DNA from: Thiohalocapsa sp.
GTDB lineage: Bacteria > Pseudomonadota > Gammaproteobacteria > Chromatiales > Chromatiaceae
DNA length: 64,000 nt
Reading direction: 5' to 3'
NCBI RefSeq assembly: GCF_022340605.1
Contig: NZ_JAJDNQ010000105.1
Location: forward strand, 1 to 64,000
Notes under the pieces: model-generated
The model's input: only the letters and a program-made list of their open reading frames with translations
Database searches by the model: none
What the model was told of the DNA's origin: nothing
Made by a program: the position numbers and the translations under genes
In this document: positions 1-9,605 of the stretch, piece by piece
How positions within the stretch are numbered: position 1 is the stretch's first letter
How the letters are laid out: each line of letters begins with the position of its first letter

Positions 1-263
1 TGGTCGTGGCCGGATACTCGACCACGACCACGACCACGACCACGACGACGAAAGCAACGTTGGGAGAAACGCTGCACTAGGGCGACGCCGCACAGGCCGG
101 TAGCGCAAATCGGCCAATCTGTTGCAGGGTGGTCCTGCACGGTTGCCTTGACCCCTGTGACCGACGCGAGGCCTTGAACGCCCAAAACGGAGCGAGGCGC
201 GCCCGGGCGATGCGTCAGGAGGCGGTTCTGTGCCGGGACCGCTTTGCGCGGGATGGTGGCGCG
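1..263. repeat. Window edge: hexamer microsatellite and gene-free DNA
   Basis: No gene is seen here. Positions 18-56 carry a run of ACCACG-type hexamers. On the other strand the run is preceded by a TGCAGCGTTTCTCCCAAC-like stretch that recurs, inverted, near 49,771-49,834. The rest, up to the prsT stop, shows no convincing ORF or terminator hairpin. Confidence 0.6.
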
Positions 264-3026
264 TTAAGAGTCTGGCAGTGAGCGTAACAGCGCCAGCGCT
301 TCGTCTCTTTCGGCGAAGCTCTGTGGCAGAATCGTTTGCAACAGCGTCCGGGCGTCCGCGATATCTCCCGAGCGTACCAGCGCCTTGGCATAACGGTAAG
401 CGATTGAGGCATTGGCCGGGCTGCGCTCGTGCGCTGTCTGCAGAACCGCCAGCGCTTGCTGCGTTTGTCCTGTTGCCAACAGCGCAGTGCCGAGCGTATC
501 GGCGATGTCGGCATTGTCCGGCAGCTGCCGATGCGCCGTCTGGGCAAGCGCCAACGCGGATCGGGCATCGCCATCAGCCAGCAGCAGCATGGCGAGGTTG
601 TTGTTCGCCATGGGGCGGTTGGGGTCCCGTGCGAGTGCCTGCCGATAACTGGCCGTCGCCTCCCGGCGATCTTGCCGGCGCAGTCGGATATGGCCCAGCC
701 ACTCCCATGCATCGGCATCGTCCGGATGATCCGCAAGCCAGTCTTTGGCGAGCTTCGAGGCGTCTTCGCCGCGGTTTGCGGATGCATAGGCGGCGAGCAG
801 CTCGTGCACGTAGCCGGCGTCCTCTGGCTGGTTCCGCCGCAACTGTTTCAGCAGGCGAATCGCCTCTTCCTGGTCGCCAGCCAGCAGGGCGGCAGTCACG
901 CGCATCTGGGAAATCTGTGTGCCGTCCGCGATGTGATCCCCCGCCGCCGCGAGCAGGTCGTCAATGCCCTGCCGGTCCGGCATGGCGCGCGCGACCTTCG
1001 CGAAGACCTTCGCAGCCTGCGGCCGGTTGGGATCTATCTCCAGCCCGGCCAAGAACTCTTTCCGTGCCTGCAACGGATTGCCGACCCGGGCCAAGGCGGA
1101 TGCGAGGAAATAGTGTGCGTCCGCCGATTCCGGGTAGCGCTGGGCCAGGTGCTCGAATGCCTCAACCGCCGCGTTCGGCCGGCCGGCCGCCAACTCCAGG
1201 CGGCCCTCCAGGAGGATCAGGTTCTGATCCTGTGCATCCGGTCCGGTGGCGGCGCGCACGACACGCAGCCCGTCGTCGATGCGGTTGCGAGCGAGATCAG
1301 CCAGCGCCAGCGCCAGTCGCACCTGGAGGGCGTCGGGCCGTTTGCCGAGCAGCCGCTCGAGCCGCTTGATGGCGTCGTCCAGGTGACCCGTGGTGCGCTC
1401 CAGGCGGGCCATGGCCATGGTGGCTTCGACGTTGTTGGGGTCAACCGCCAGCACCTGCCCCAGGTACTGCGCTGCCTGATCGGTATCGCCCGTCGTCATG
1501 GCGGCCTGCGCCAGGTTGAAGGCCGCCTCCGGCATCCCGGGTGAAAGCTCCAGTGCCTGTTGCAGCGCTGCCCGGGCCTCTTTGGGGCTACCCGCAGCGA
1601 GCAGCGCCCGCCCCAGCAACGTCAACAGTTGTGCGTCCGCGCCCCGCTGGTCGACCAGTTGACGCGCGAGCGTGACGGCGGCATCGGCGTCATCACGCGC
1701 GATCTGGATCTCCGCCAATAGGATCTGCGCGTTCCAATTGTCCGGGGCCAGGGTCAGTCCGTCCGTGACGACCCGTTGTGCGTCGGCGAGATCTCCCTTC
1801 CTGAACAGGAAGGACGCCAGCTGGAAGGCGATGCGCGGATCGTCCGGGCGCTTGTTTCTGGCTTGCCTCAGGGTCGCGACCGCGTCGTCCCAGCGTTGCT
1901 CGCCGGCATAGGCTTCCGCGAGCATGCGCAGCAGCACCGGATCAGCGGTTGCCGCGCCGCGCAGCGCTTCGTACTGCTCGATGACGGCTCGATAGTTGCG
2001 GGACGCGAGGTCGAGCCGGCCCAGCAACGCCTTCACTTCGGTGGCTTGCGGGCGTATGGCGAGAAAGCGCCGCCAGTATTCCCGAGCCTTTTCGGGCAGG
2101 CCCGCCTGCACCGCTGCAACGCCGGCGAGATGCAGCGCCTTCGTGTTGTCCGGCAGGAGGCGCAGGTAGGCCTCGAAGTCGTTCAGTGCGGCCTTCGCCT
2201 CGCCTTGCGCCAAATGCAGCGAGCCACGGGCCATCAGCAGCGGCGGCTGCGTCGGGGTCACGGACTTGAGCGTCTCGACGTGCTTGGCAGCGGCGCCCGG
2301 ATCGCCGTTTGCGATGAGCGCAAGGGCGAGCTTGTAGTGCAGTCGCCACTTGGCGCGCGTGAGTAGCAACGCCTTCCGATACGCATCGACCGCCGCAGCC
2401 GTTGTGTTGCGGGAGAGCTCGAGATCACCCAGGCGCTCGTAGGCGTCGCCGGACGCGGTGTTGTTCAGCAACGCCTCGTCCACGGCTGCCCGCGCCGCCG
2501 CCGTGTTGCCAACCGCCTGGTTGGCGGCGGATAGACCGAGCATTGCCCGCTCCAGGGTCGCGTCCAGCGCCAGTGCCCGGGAGTACTCCAGAACCGCCTC
2601 GGAGGGCTCGCTTTGCGCCATCAGGACGTCGCCGGTGAGCGTGTGCACCAGCGCGCGCTTGGCGTCGCTGTCGGCGTCGATGGTGCCCACAAGGTCCAGG
2701 ATCGCACTTGCCTTTCCCTGTGCCAGCAAGGCGTCCGCGAGCGGCTCCAGCAACGTGTCCGCGTCTGCGCCAAGCCCAATGGCGGCGCGCAGTTCCTGCT
2801 CGGCCAGCGCCGGACGACCCGCGTCCACGTAGATCCGGCCCAATAAGGCCTTGGCGTCGATGTCGCCGGGGTCTAGTTGCAAGCAGTCCTTGGCGTGATT
2901 GATGGCGGTCGCGGTGTCGCCCTGTTGCCAGAGCGCCTCGCTCTCGGTGAGGTCGGAGGCCGCGCAGACGGCGGGCGCCGCAAGCAGCATCGCCGTCGCG
3001 AGAGATCGCAGAGAATTCGCTTTCAT
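264..3026 (-). CDS. prsT: PEP-CTERM/exosortase-associated TPR protein PrsT
   Basis: A 920-residue protein with an N-terminal signal sequence (MKANSLRSLATAMLL..., Cys at residue 21 in a non-canonical lipobox) followed by uninterrupted tetratricopeptide repeats to the C-terminus (recurring A-x-x-x-Y/L...DP or P-D/E-N units about every 34 residues). Length and architecture match the PrsT family, which accompanies exosortase A and exopolysaccharide loci. It probably acts in the periplasm or outer membrane in export of polysaccharide or PEP-CTERM proteins. The frame is open 59 codons further upstream, but the Met at 3026 directly precedes the signal peptide, so I chose it. The divergent PEP-CTERM gene supports the assignment. 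No exosortase gene is in the window. Confidence 0.85.
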   Translation of the reverse strand: MKANSLRSLATAMLLAAPAVCAASDLTESEALWQQGDTATAINHAKDCLQLDPGDIDAKALLGRIYVDAGRPALAEQELRAAIGLGADADTLLEPLADALLAQGKASAILDLVGTIDADSDAKRALVHTLTGDVLMAQSEPSEAVLEYSRALALDATLERAMLGLSAANQAVGNTAAARAAVDEALLNNTASGDAYERLGDLELSRNTTAAAVDAYRKALLLTRAKWRLHYKLALALIANGDPGAAAKHVETLKSVTPTQPPLLMARGSLHLAQGEAKAALNDFEAYLRLLPDNTKALHLAGVAAVQAGLPEKAREYWRRFLAIRPQATEVKALLGRLDLASRNYRAVIEQYEALRGAATADPVLLRMLAEAYAGEQRWDDAVATLRQARNKRPDDPRIAFQLASFLFRKGDLADAQRVVTDGLTLAPDNWNAQILLAEIQIARDDADAAVTLARQLVDQRGADAQLLTLLGRALLAAGSPKEARAALQQALELSPGMPEAAFNLAQAAMTTGDTDQAAQYLGQVLAVDPNNVEATMAMARLERTTGHLDDAIKRLERLLGKRPDALQVRLALALADLARNRIDDGLRVVRAATGPDAQDQNLILLEGRLELAAGRPNAAVEAFEHLAQRYPESADAHYFLASALARVGNPLQARKEFLAGLEIDPNRPQAAKVFAKVARAMPDRQGIDDLLAAAGDHIADGTQISQMRVTAALLAGDQEEAIRLLKQLRRNQPEDAGYVHELLAAYASANRGEDASKLAKDWLADHPDDADAWEWLGHIRLRRQDRREATASYRQALARDPNRPMANNNLAMLLLADGDARSALALAQTAHRQLPDNADIADTLGTALLATGQTQQALAVLQTAHERSPANASIAYRYAKALVRSGDIADARTLLQTILPQSFAERDEALALLRSLPDS

Positions 3027-3436
3027 GTGCGCTCGGTGGTGGCGCTCCAGAGGCCGGGAGCGGGGATGGCGATGATATCCGGGCTTGCCTGATGGCAACA
3101 CCCTGGGTTCCCCGCGACGCCTGACAGCGTCCGGCTCGCATCGGAATGGGCGCTGTTCGACCAGCCCGGCGTTCGTCGCGGGCGGCCGGCGTTGCGCGGC
3201 CATTGGAAACGGGGGCCGTCAGGGCCGGCCGAGAGGCGCGCTGCCTCTGAGCTGGCCCGAGGCGCCGCGACCAGATGAATCGGGCGGGATGTGTGCAGAA
3301 TTTTACACTCGCTCGCAGGCCGTGTGGGATCGCGGCCGCAGGCGAAAAAGCAAACAGGGTCAGAAACTTGCCAATCCGTAGTCCCTTTGCCTGGCGAACA
3401 TTGAGAGAAACGCGTTCGTTATCGGGGCATCGGAAC

Positions 3437-3454
3437 TGTAAAGAACGCGTTACA
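3437..3454. promoter_or_regulatory. Candidate activator site (TGTAA-N8-TTACA)
   Basis: A perfect 5-bp inverted repeat TGTAA...TTACA with an 8-bp spacer. Its centre is roughly 105 bp upstream of the start point predicted from the sigma-54 motif, the usual distance for an enhancer-binding protein. PrsR-type response regulators are known to drive PEP-CTERM genes with sigma-54; that PrsR binds this sequence is inference. Confidence 0.35.
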
Positions 3455-3527
3455 AATGGCTGTCAAAACTGTGGTCATGAAAGAGTCATGGATGTTTAAG
3501 ATTATGTTTTTTATTGTATTTTAATTT

Positions 3528-3545
3528 TTGGTATGACGTCTGCAT
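3528..3545 (+). promoter_or_regulatory. Candidate sigma-54 (-24/-12) promoter
   Basis: TTGGTATGACGTCTGCAT has the invariant GG (3530-3531) and GC (3542-3543) separated by exactly 10 bp, with flanking TTGG and TGCA elements. It differs from the TGGCACG-N4-TTGCA consensus at three positions. It lies about 130 bp upstream of the PEP-CTERM start codon. Confidence 0.5.
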
Positions 3546-3675
3546 GGGGCAAGGGAAGCGTTTGCCTTCGGCCTACGGATACGCCGACAACGCGATCTCC
3601 AGCCGACTGGAGAACGACGCGCCGCGCACGGCTAAGTCCCTGTTAGAGAAACCCCCAACAAGAGTTGCTTCAAGT

Positions 3676-4422
3676 ATGAACATCATCGCTCGCACCGCCT
3701 TCGCAGCAGCGCTCGCCGCACCGCTGGCGGCCCAAGCAGCCTTTACGACGCCACAGGTCTTTACCATCGCCAACGATGTGCCCGACTTCCTCGCCTCGGG
3801 TCAGTTTGACGAGTTCAACGACAGTCTCGGCACCCTGGTCGGTGCCACCTGGAGCTTGACCTTGAGCTCGATCGGGGGCCAGCTGGAGGCCGATAACGAC
3901 TCGCCCACAACCGCCAGCGTCGATGTCGAGCTCGGTGTCGAGGGTGTGCTGGGCAGCGTTACCGGCGCGTCGATGCTGAATTCGGCCCTGTCGGGCAACA
4001 TCTTCAGCGGCAGCAGCATTCTTACAGTCAGCGCCACCGATACGTTCAACCTGGATGCCACCACCGGCGACAATACCGCTGTCTTCAACGCGACCGGTCT
4101 AGCTGACTACGGGCAATTTACCGGTGGCAACGATACCGACAGCGATACGCAGAGCGTCAGCACCCAATCGTTCGTGCTGAACACCTACCACAATGGCGAT
4201 AACGGCGGGAAGATCGACTTCACCTTCGACATCAATGCCATTCTCGATATCCAGGTCGTCTCTGGCGTCCGTGGTGCCTTCTCTGCGCCCAATGCCGAGG
4301 GGCAGCTCAGCCTCGTCTACGAGTACGTGCCGACCGATGTGCCGGTGCCCGGCACCGTGCTGCTGATGGGTGGCGGCCTACTCGGCGCCGGCTTCGCGCG
4401 CCGCCGACTGGCGCGTCGCTGA
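3676..4422 (+). CDS. PEP-CTERM sorting-domain exported protein
   Basis: A 248-residue exported protein. Residues 1-22 are a signal peptide (MNIIARTAFAAALAAPLAAQA). The middle is a Ser/Thr/Asn/Asp-rich beta-type domain like the 'choice-of-anchor E' group. The tail VPVPGTVLLMGGGLLGAGF followed by RRRLARR is a PEP-CTERM-type signal (VPxP box, hydrophobic helix, Arg cluster). The box reads V-P-V-P rather than V-P-E-P. Such proteins are recognised by exosortase and sent to the cell surface or exopolysaccharide. The start at 3676 is the Met opening the signal peptide; the frame is open further upstream but runs through the promoter region. Its own terminator follows. Confidence 0.82.
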   Translation: MNIIARTAFAAALAAPLAAQAAFTTPQVFTIANDVPDFLASGQFDEFNDSLGTLVGATWSLTLSSIGGQLEADNDSPTTASVDVELGVEGVLGSVTGASMLNSALSGNIFSGSSILTVSATDTFNLDATTGDNTAVFNATGLADYGQFTGGNDTDSDTQSVSTQSFVLNTYHNGDNGGKIDFTFDINAILDIQVVSGVRGAFSAPNAEGQLSLVYEYVPTDVPVPGTVLLMGGGLLGAGFARRRLARR

Positions 4423-4447
4423 GCCGCCGCGCTGAACGCGACAAGTC

Positions 4448-4472
4448 CCCGGCCTCGTGCCGGGTTTTTTTT
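4448..4472 (+). terminator. Rho-independent terminator after PEP-CTERM gene
   Basis: Perfect 6-bp stem CCCGGC / GCCGGG around loop CTCGT, followed by eight T residues (4465-4472), starting 25 bp after the stop codon. Confidence 0.88.
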
Positions 4473-4546
4473 GGCGCGCCCGACAGCGCGCGAGCCGTCG
4501 GCGAACGGCTGCGACAGCCGAATCTTCTCTTACCAGCCCGCGCCGC

Positions 4547-5854
4547 TCACAGCAATGCGGCGCGCTTGATGTCCCCATAGGCGTTGAGTAACGCGGCCGG
4601 CAGTTGGTCGGGGCGCAGATCCAGCACGCGGGTGCCGAGGTGCCTGAGTCGCTCGTGCTGGTGCCGGCGGTCCTCCAGGTAGCCGTGCACGGCGTGGAAG
4701 CGCAGTGCCGCGGCCTCGGAGCGCACCGGCTCGGCCAGGGCCGCGTCCAGCGATGCCTCGCGCAGGTCCGCCACCAGCACCAAGTGGCGGCGGCGCAGCA
4801 CCTGCACCGCGCGCAGCAACTCCGGGTGGTCCTCGTCGCGGCTGTTGGTCAGGAACACCACCAGCGCGCGCCGGGGCTGGCGCTGCAACAGCGTCTGTGC
4901 AGCGGCGAGCGGGTCGGCCACCGTCAGCGACGGTTGCAGGTCGAACACCGTCTGCAACAGCCGTTGCACCGTGTCCGGCGAGCGGCGCGGCGGTAGCCAG
5001 CGCGCGTCGCCGCCATAGGTGAGCAGGCCCACGGCATCGCCCTGGCGCACCGCCACGTAGGCCAGCAGCAGCATGGCGTTCAGGGCCTCGTCCAGGTGCG
5101 CGTGGCCGGCGCGGTCGCGGTGGCGCATGCGCCGGCCGCAATCGAGCAGGAACACCAGCCGCTGGTCGCGCTCCTCCTGGTACTCCCGGGTGATGGGCTT
5201 GCGCACGCGGGAAGTGGCCTTCCAGTCGATCTGGCGCAGCGTGTCGCCACGGCGGTATTCCCGCAACTGGTGGAACTCGGCCCCAGTGCCGCGCCTGCGC
5301 TGCCGACGCACGCCGAGGCCCGCCAGGTGGTCGCTGGTGGCAAGCAGGGTGTAGTGGCCGATCTCGGCAAAGTTCGGATAGACGTGGACCTCCTGCGCCG
5401 GGCCGGTACGCCGGCGCCGGCCCCAGAGACCGAGCGGCGAATGCAGCCGCAGATCACAGCCGGCGAACGGGCGCACGCCACGGGTGGGTGCGCGCAGTCG
5501 GTAGTCGAGCGTTGCGTCGCCGTGCGCTGGCAGGGACAGCATCGCCGGGAGCCCGCGCGGCTCGGCGTCGTCCGGGTGCAGGTCGTGCAGGTCCAGCCGC
5601 AACGGCCGCGCTCCCGGGTTGGTCAGGTGCAGCCGCACGTCGCACCAGACCCGCTGCGGCAGGATGCCGGCGACCGCGCGCCGCACCGCCGGCACCGGCG
5701 TGGCGCGCAGCAGCCACAGGTCCGCCGCGGCGAGCCCGGCCAGCACCAGGCCCGCCGCCTGCCAGACGGGCAGCAGCGCCGGCAGCCAGGCGCAGCCGAG
5801 GCCCAGCCCGGTCCAGCCGGCGAGGGCGAGCAGCAGCGGCCGCCGCGGGGTCAC
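4547..5854 (-). CDS. DUF58 (VWA-like) protein of MoxR operon
   Basis: A 435-residue protein with two N-terminal hydrophobic segments (about residues 7-50), an immunoglobulin-like extracytoplasmic region, and the DUF58 signature YRRGDTLRQIDWKATSR near residue 200. A VWA-like fold follows, whose metal site is degenerate (FLLDCGRRM instead of DxSxS). DUF58 proteins are partners of MoxR ATPases and probably act in assembly or maturation of other proteins. Last gene of the leftward operon, 31 bp after moxR. The substrate is unknown. Confidence 0.85.
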   Translation of the reverse strand: MTPRRPLLLALAGWTGLGLGCAWLPALLPVWQAAGLVLAGLAAADLWLLRATPVPAVRRAVAGILPQRVWCDVRLHLTNPGARPLRLDLHDLHPDDAEPRGLPAMLSLPAHGDATLDYRLRAPTRGVRPFAGCDLRLHSPLGLWGRRRRTGPAQEVHVYPNFAEIGHYTLLATSDHLAGLGVRRQRRRGTGAEFHQLREYRRGDTLRQIDWKATSRVRKPITREYQEERDQRLVFLLDCGRRMRHRDRAGHAHLDEALNAMLLLAYVAVRQGDAVGLLTYGGDARWLPPRRSPDTVQRLLQTVFDLQPSLTVADPLAAAQTLLQRQPRRALVVFLTNSRDEDHPELLRAVQVLRRRHLVLVADLREASLDAALAEPVRSEAAALRFHAVHGYLEDRRHQHERLRHLGTRVLDLRPDQLPAALLNAYGDIKRAALL

Positions 5855-5885
5855 ACCGGCCGCCCGTTATCCGGCGAGGCCATCG

Positions 5886-6868
<983 letters not shown>

Positions 6869-6872
<4 letters not shown>

Positions 6873-8104
6873 GATCCTGCCTTTGTCTGTCTTTCGGTCC
6901 GGTGACGCGTCTGTGCGGGAGCTGGATGGGGCGACGCCAGGCGCTGCAGCGTGGCGGTGATGCTTACCAGCCGGGCGGCGTCGCCGACGGGGCCGTAGAG
7001 GGCCGAGCGGACTGCCGCCGGCTCCAGCCCGCTCAGCTCGGCGATGCGCCGGGCGCGGCCGGTGTGGTCGAGCTCGCGCAGCGGTGGGTGGCGCCCGAGC
7101 CAGCGGCGCTCGACCCGGCATCTGGTCTGCTGCACCAACAGTCCACCGCGGCCGAGGCGCCAGACAAAGTTGCCCGCCGCCTGCAGGTGCTCCAGCAGGT
7201 CGCGCCGGCCGGCCGGCGCCGCCGGCAGCAGCGGTCCGAGCCGCGCACCGAGGTGCCACACCAGCATTGCCGCCAGCACGGCCGCGGCGATGATGGCCGC
7301 CGGCGCCGCGCGCCAGAGCAGCACCGCCAGCCCCGGCACCGAGACATCGTGCAACAGCCAGACGGTGTCGCGGCCGCTCGCCAGCAGTGCTAGCAGCAGG
7401 GCGTTGTCGTGCTCGCCGATGGCGTCGTTGCCGAGCCAGAGGCTGTCGCTCACCACGTACAGCAGGCCGTCGCCGACGCGGTATTGCAGCAGCCGGGCCT
7501 TGCCGTCGGCGACGGCGTTGCCCACCGCGCTGCCATCGACGTCCTCGAGGTACCAGCCTGGATGAAAGCCGACGCGCACCGATTGCGGATAGCCGTCGAC
7601 CCGGAGCTCGGCGACGGCCTCCGCGCTGCCGGCCGCGTCCTCGGCGTGCCGGAGCGCGGCACCGATATCGTCGAGAAAGACCTCGGGCCGCGCCGCCTGG
7701 TCCGGCGTGCGCGGGTGTGCGGCTTCCACCAGCATCCGGCCGCCGGCGGCGAGCCAGTCGCGTAGGGCCCGGCGCCGCGTCGCGTTGAGTACCGGCAGCC
7801 CATCGACGACCAGCATGTCGGCGGTATCGGGCGGCGTGCGCAGAAGCCCGACGCCGGTCGCGCCGCGGGCATCGATGCCGATACGGATCAGGAAGCGCTC
7901 GGCGGCCAGGAACGGGTTGCGCCGTGCGGCCGCCGACGCCTCCCCGGGGACTGCTTGCAGTTGGCGCTCGAAGTTGGCGTCGAACCAGAGCCAGAATCCG
8001 GCGGCGAGCACCACGCCGACTGCCGTGAGCACCCAGGCCCCGCCCGGGTTGCCAGGGTGGCGTGCGCCGGCGCGAGCCGGGTGAGGCCGCTCAGGCATCG
8101 CCAC
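6869..8104 (-). CDS. DUF4350 membrane protein
   Basis: A 411-residue protein with an N-terminal transmembrane helix (about 25-42), a soluble domain of the DUF4350/glutamine-amidotransferase-like type (conserved NPFLAAERFL and DWLAAGGRM segments), and a second membrane span near 270-295 (LLWRAAPAAIIAAAVLAAML). It overlaps moxR by 4 bp and the DUF4129 gene by 14 bp, so the three are translationally coupled. DUF4350 proteins commonly sit in MoxR/DUF58 operons; biochemical function is unknown. An alternative Met lies two codons downstream. Confidence 0.8.
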
Positions 8105-9599
8105 GCCGGCCCTGCATCAGGGTAGCCCGATCGGCCAGCAGTGATTCCAGGGCCGCCGGGTCCGGGCGCCGGTGCCCATAGGCGACGCCCTGCCACAGCC
8201 GCACGAGGCGCGTGAGCCACGCCGCCTGCTCCGGCCGCGCCCTCCTGCCGGCGGCGGCGAGGCATTCCTCCTCCGTGGCGCTGTCGGGCAGGTCCAGTCC
8301 GGCGTCGCGTAGCTGCGCGATCTGCGCCCGGTAGAGCAGGGCCAGCGCGCCACGTGAATCGCCGGCCGCGAGGCGCTCGCGCACCGCGCCCGGGATGTCT
8401 AGCGGCAGCGCCGTGTGAGTGCCACCCCGGCGGGCCTGCGCCTGCGCCGGCTGCTGGACCGGCTGTTGGGGAGGTGGCTCGCGTCGGCGGTGGGCGCGGG
8501 CGCGCAGGTCCCGTAGCAGGCGCAGGGCAAGCAGGGCCAGGGCCGTCGCGGCGGCGAGCAGCAGTAGCCACTTGACGGTGACGGCGACCGCCTGGATCAG
8601 CCAGTCGGGCAAGGCCGGGCCGTCGCCGCTGTCGTCGTCGGACGCGTCCGCCAAGTTGCCCACGTAGACCCAGGTCCACTCCTGGCGGGTGCCGCCGAAG
8701 TCGGGCTCGGCGAGCACGGCGTCGATGGCGGTGTGCGCTTCCTCGGGTGTGAGCCTCTCCTCGGGTGTGAGCGCCTGTGCGGGCGGCAGCGGCACCACCA
8801 GCGCCAGCGCAACGAGCAGCACGGCCGCCGCCGCAGGCGCGCCGCGGCGCCCATGCCCACGGCGGGTCTGCTCGCGGCGCGCACGCCCGCGGCGGAACGC
8901 CAGCTCCAGGTCCCAGGCCTCCAGGTGGGTGCGCCGGCCGAGATAGAGGGCGAAGCCGGCGGCGACGTAGAACGGCGCCATGACCGACAGCGCCCCCAGT
9001 ATCAAGAGGCTGCCGATCCAGTCGGCCATGGACGCGCTATCCACCGCGAGCGCCGCCAGGTCGAGCCGGGGGATACCCTCGGGTAGCAGAAACGCCAGCA
9101 GCAACGACGCCGACAGCCACAGCACCGTCTCCAGGTGCGCGCAGATGATGGTGAGCCAGCCGGCGGCGCTGGTGCCCAGCACCCGCAGACGTGCCCGCCG
9201 CGCCGCGCCCTTGGGCGCCTCCAGCAGCGTCACCGGCATGCTGAAAGCGCGGCTGACGCCGATGCGCCGCCACAGGAGCTGCGGCCAGAGCCGCGGCGGC
9301 AGCGCCTGCGGCAGCCGCCTCGCCGCCGTGGCCACGGGCAGCCGCTCGCCGAACAGCGCGCGGCTCAACCAGTACAGCGGCAGCGCCTCGAAAGCGGGCT
9401 TGCACCACCACAGCGGCAACAACCAGAGCTCCGGGCGCCGATGCAGCGGGAGCAGCGTCGCCAGTGCCAGGGGGGCCGCGGCGACCCACCAGCAGAGCCA
9501 TAGCGGCAGAAACCAGGTGCGTGCCAGCGCGAAGCCGAGGTCGATGCTCTCCCAGGCGCTGCGTGGACGGATGGTGGCGGTGATGCGGCTCGGGTCCAT
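8091..9599 (-). CDS. DUF4129-domain membrane protein
   Basis: A 502-residue multi-pass membrane protein: hydrophobic segments around residues 30-60, 165-185, 195-235, 265-285 and 335-360. The cytoplasmic C-terminal DUF4129 domain contains ALALLYRAQIAQLRD and the LTRLVRLWQGVAYG segment. Around residues 275-290 an exact pentapeptide duplication LTPEE-R-LTPEE comes from a short tandem DNA repeat. Member of the MoxR/DUF58/DUF4350 operon; role unknown, perhaps a membrane scaffold. Confidence 0.78.
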   Translation of the reverse strand: MDPSRITATIRPRSAWESIDLGFALARTWFLPLWLCWWVAAAPLALATLLPLHRRPELWLLPLWWCKPAFEALPLYWLSRALFGERLPVATAARRLPQALPPRLWPQLLWRRIGVSRAFSMPVTLLEAPKGAARRARLRVLGTSAAGWLTIICAHLETVLWLSASLLLAFLLPEGIPRLDLAALAVDSASMADWIGSLLILGALSVMAPFYVAAGFALYLGRRTHLEAWDLELAFRRGRARREQTRRGHGRRGAPAAAAVLLVALALVVPLPPAQALTPEERLTPEEAHTAIDAVLAEPDFGGTRQEWTWVYVGNLADASDDDSGDGPALPDWLIQAVAVTVKWLLLLAAATALALLALRLLRDLRARAHRRREPPPQQPVQQPAQAQARRGGTHTALPLDIPGAVRERLAAGDSRGALALLYRAQIAQLRDAGLDLPDSATEEECLAAAGRRARPEQAAWLTRLVRLWQGVAYGHRRPDPAALESLLADRATLMQGRRGDA

Positions 9600-9605
9600 G
9601 CGTGA

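Larger units (their letters stand above)
3027..3675. other. Divergent prsT / PEP-CTERM intergenic region
   Basis: 649 bp without a believable gene and more AT-rich than its surroundings. It contains an inverted repeat TTGCC-TGAT-GGCAA (3085-3098) about 60 bp upstream of prsT, an imperfect palindrome GTGTGCAGAATTTTACAC (3291-3308), the TGTAA/TTACA inverted repeat (3437-3454) and the sigma-54-like site (3528-3545). Short ORFs here have no recognisable content. Confidence 0.6.
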
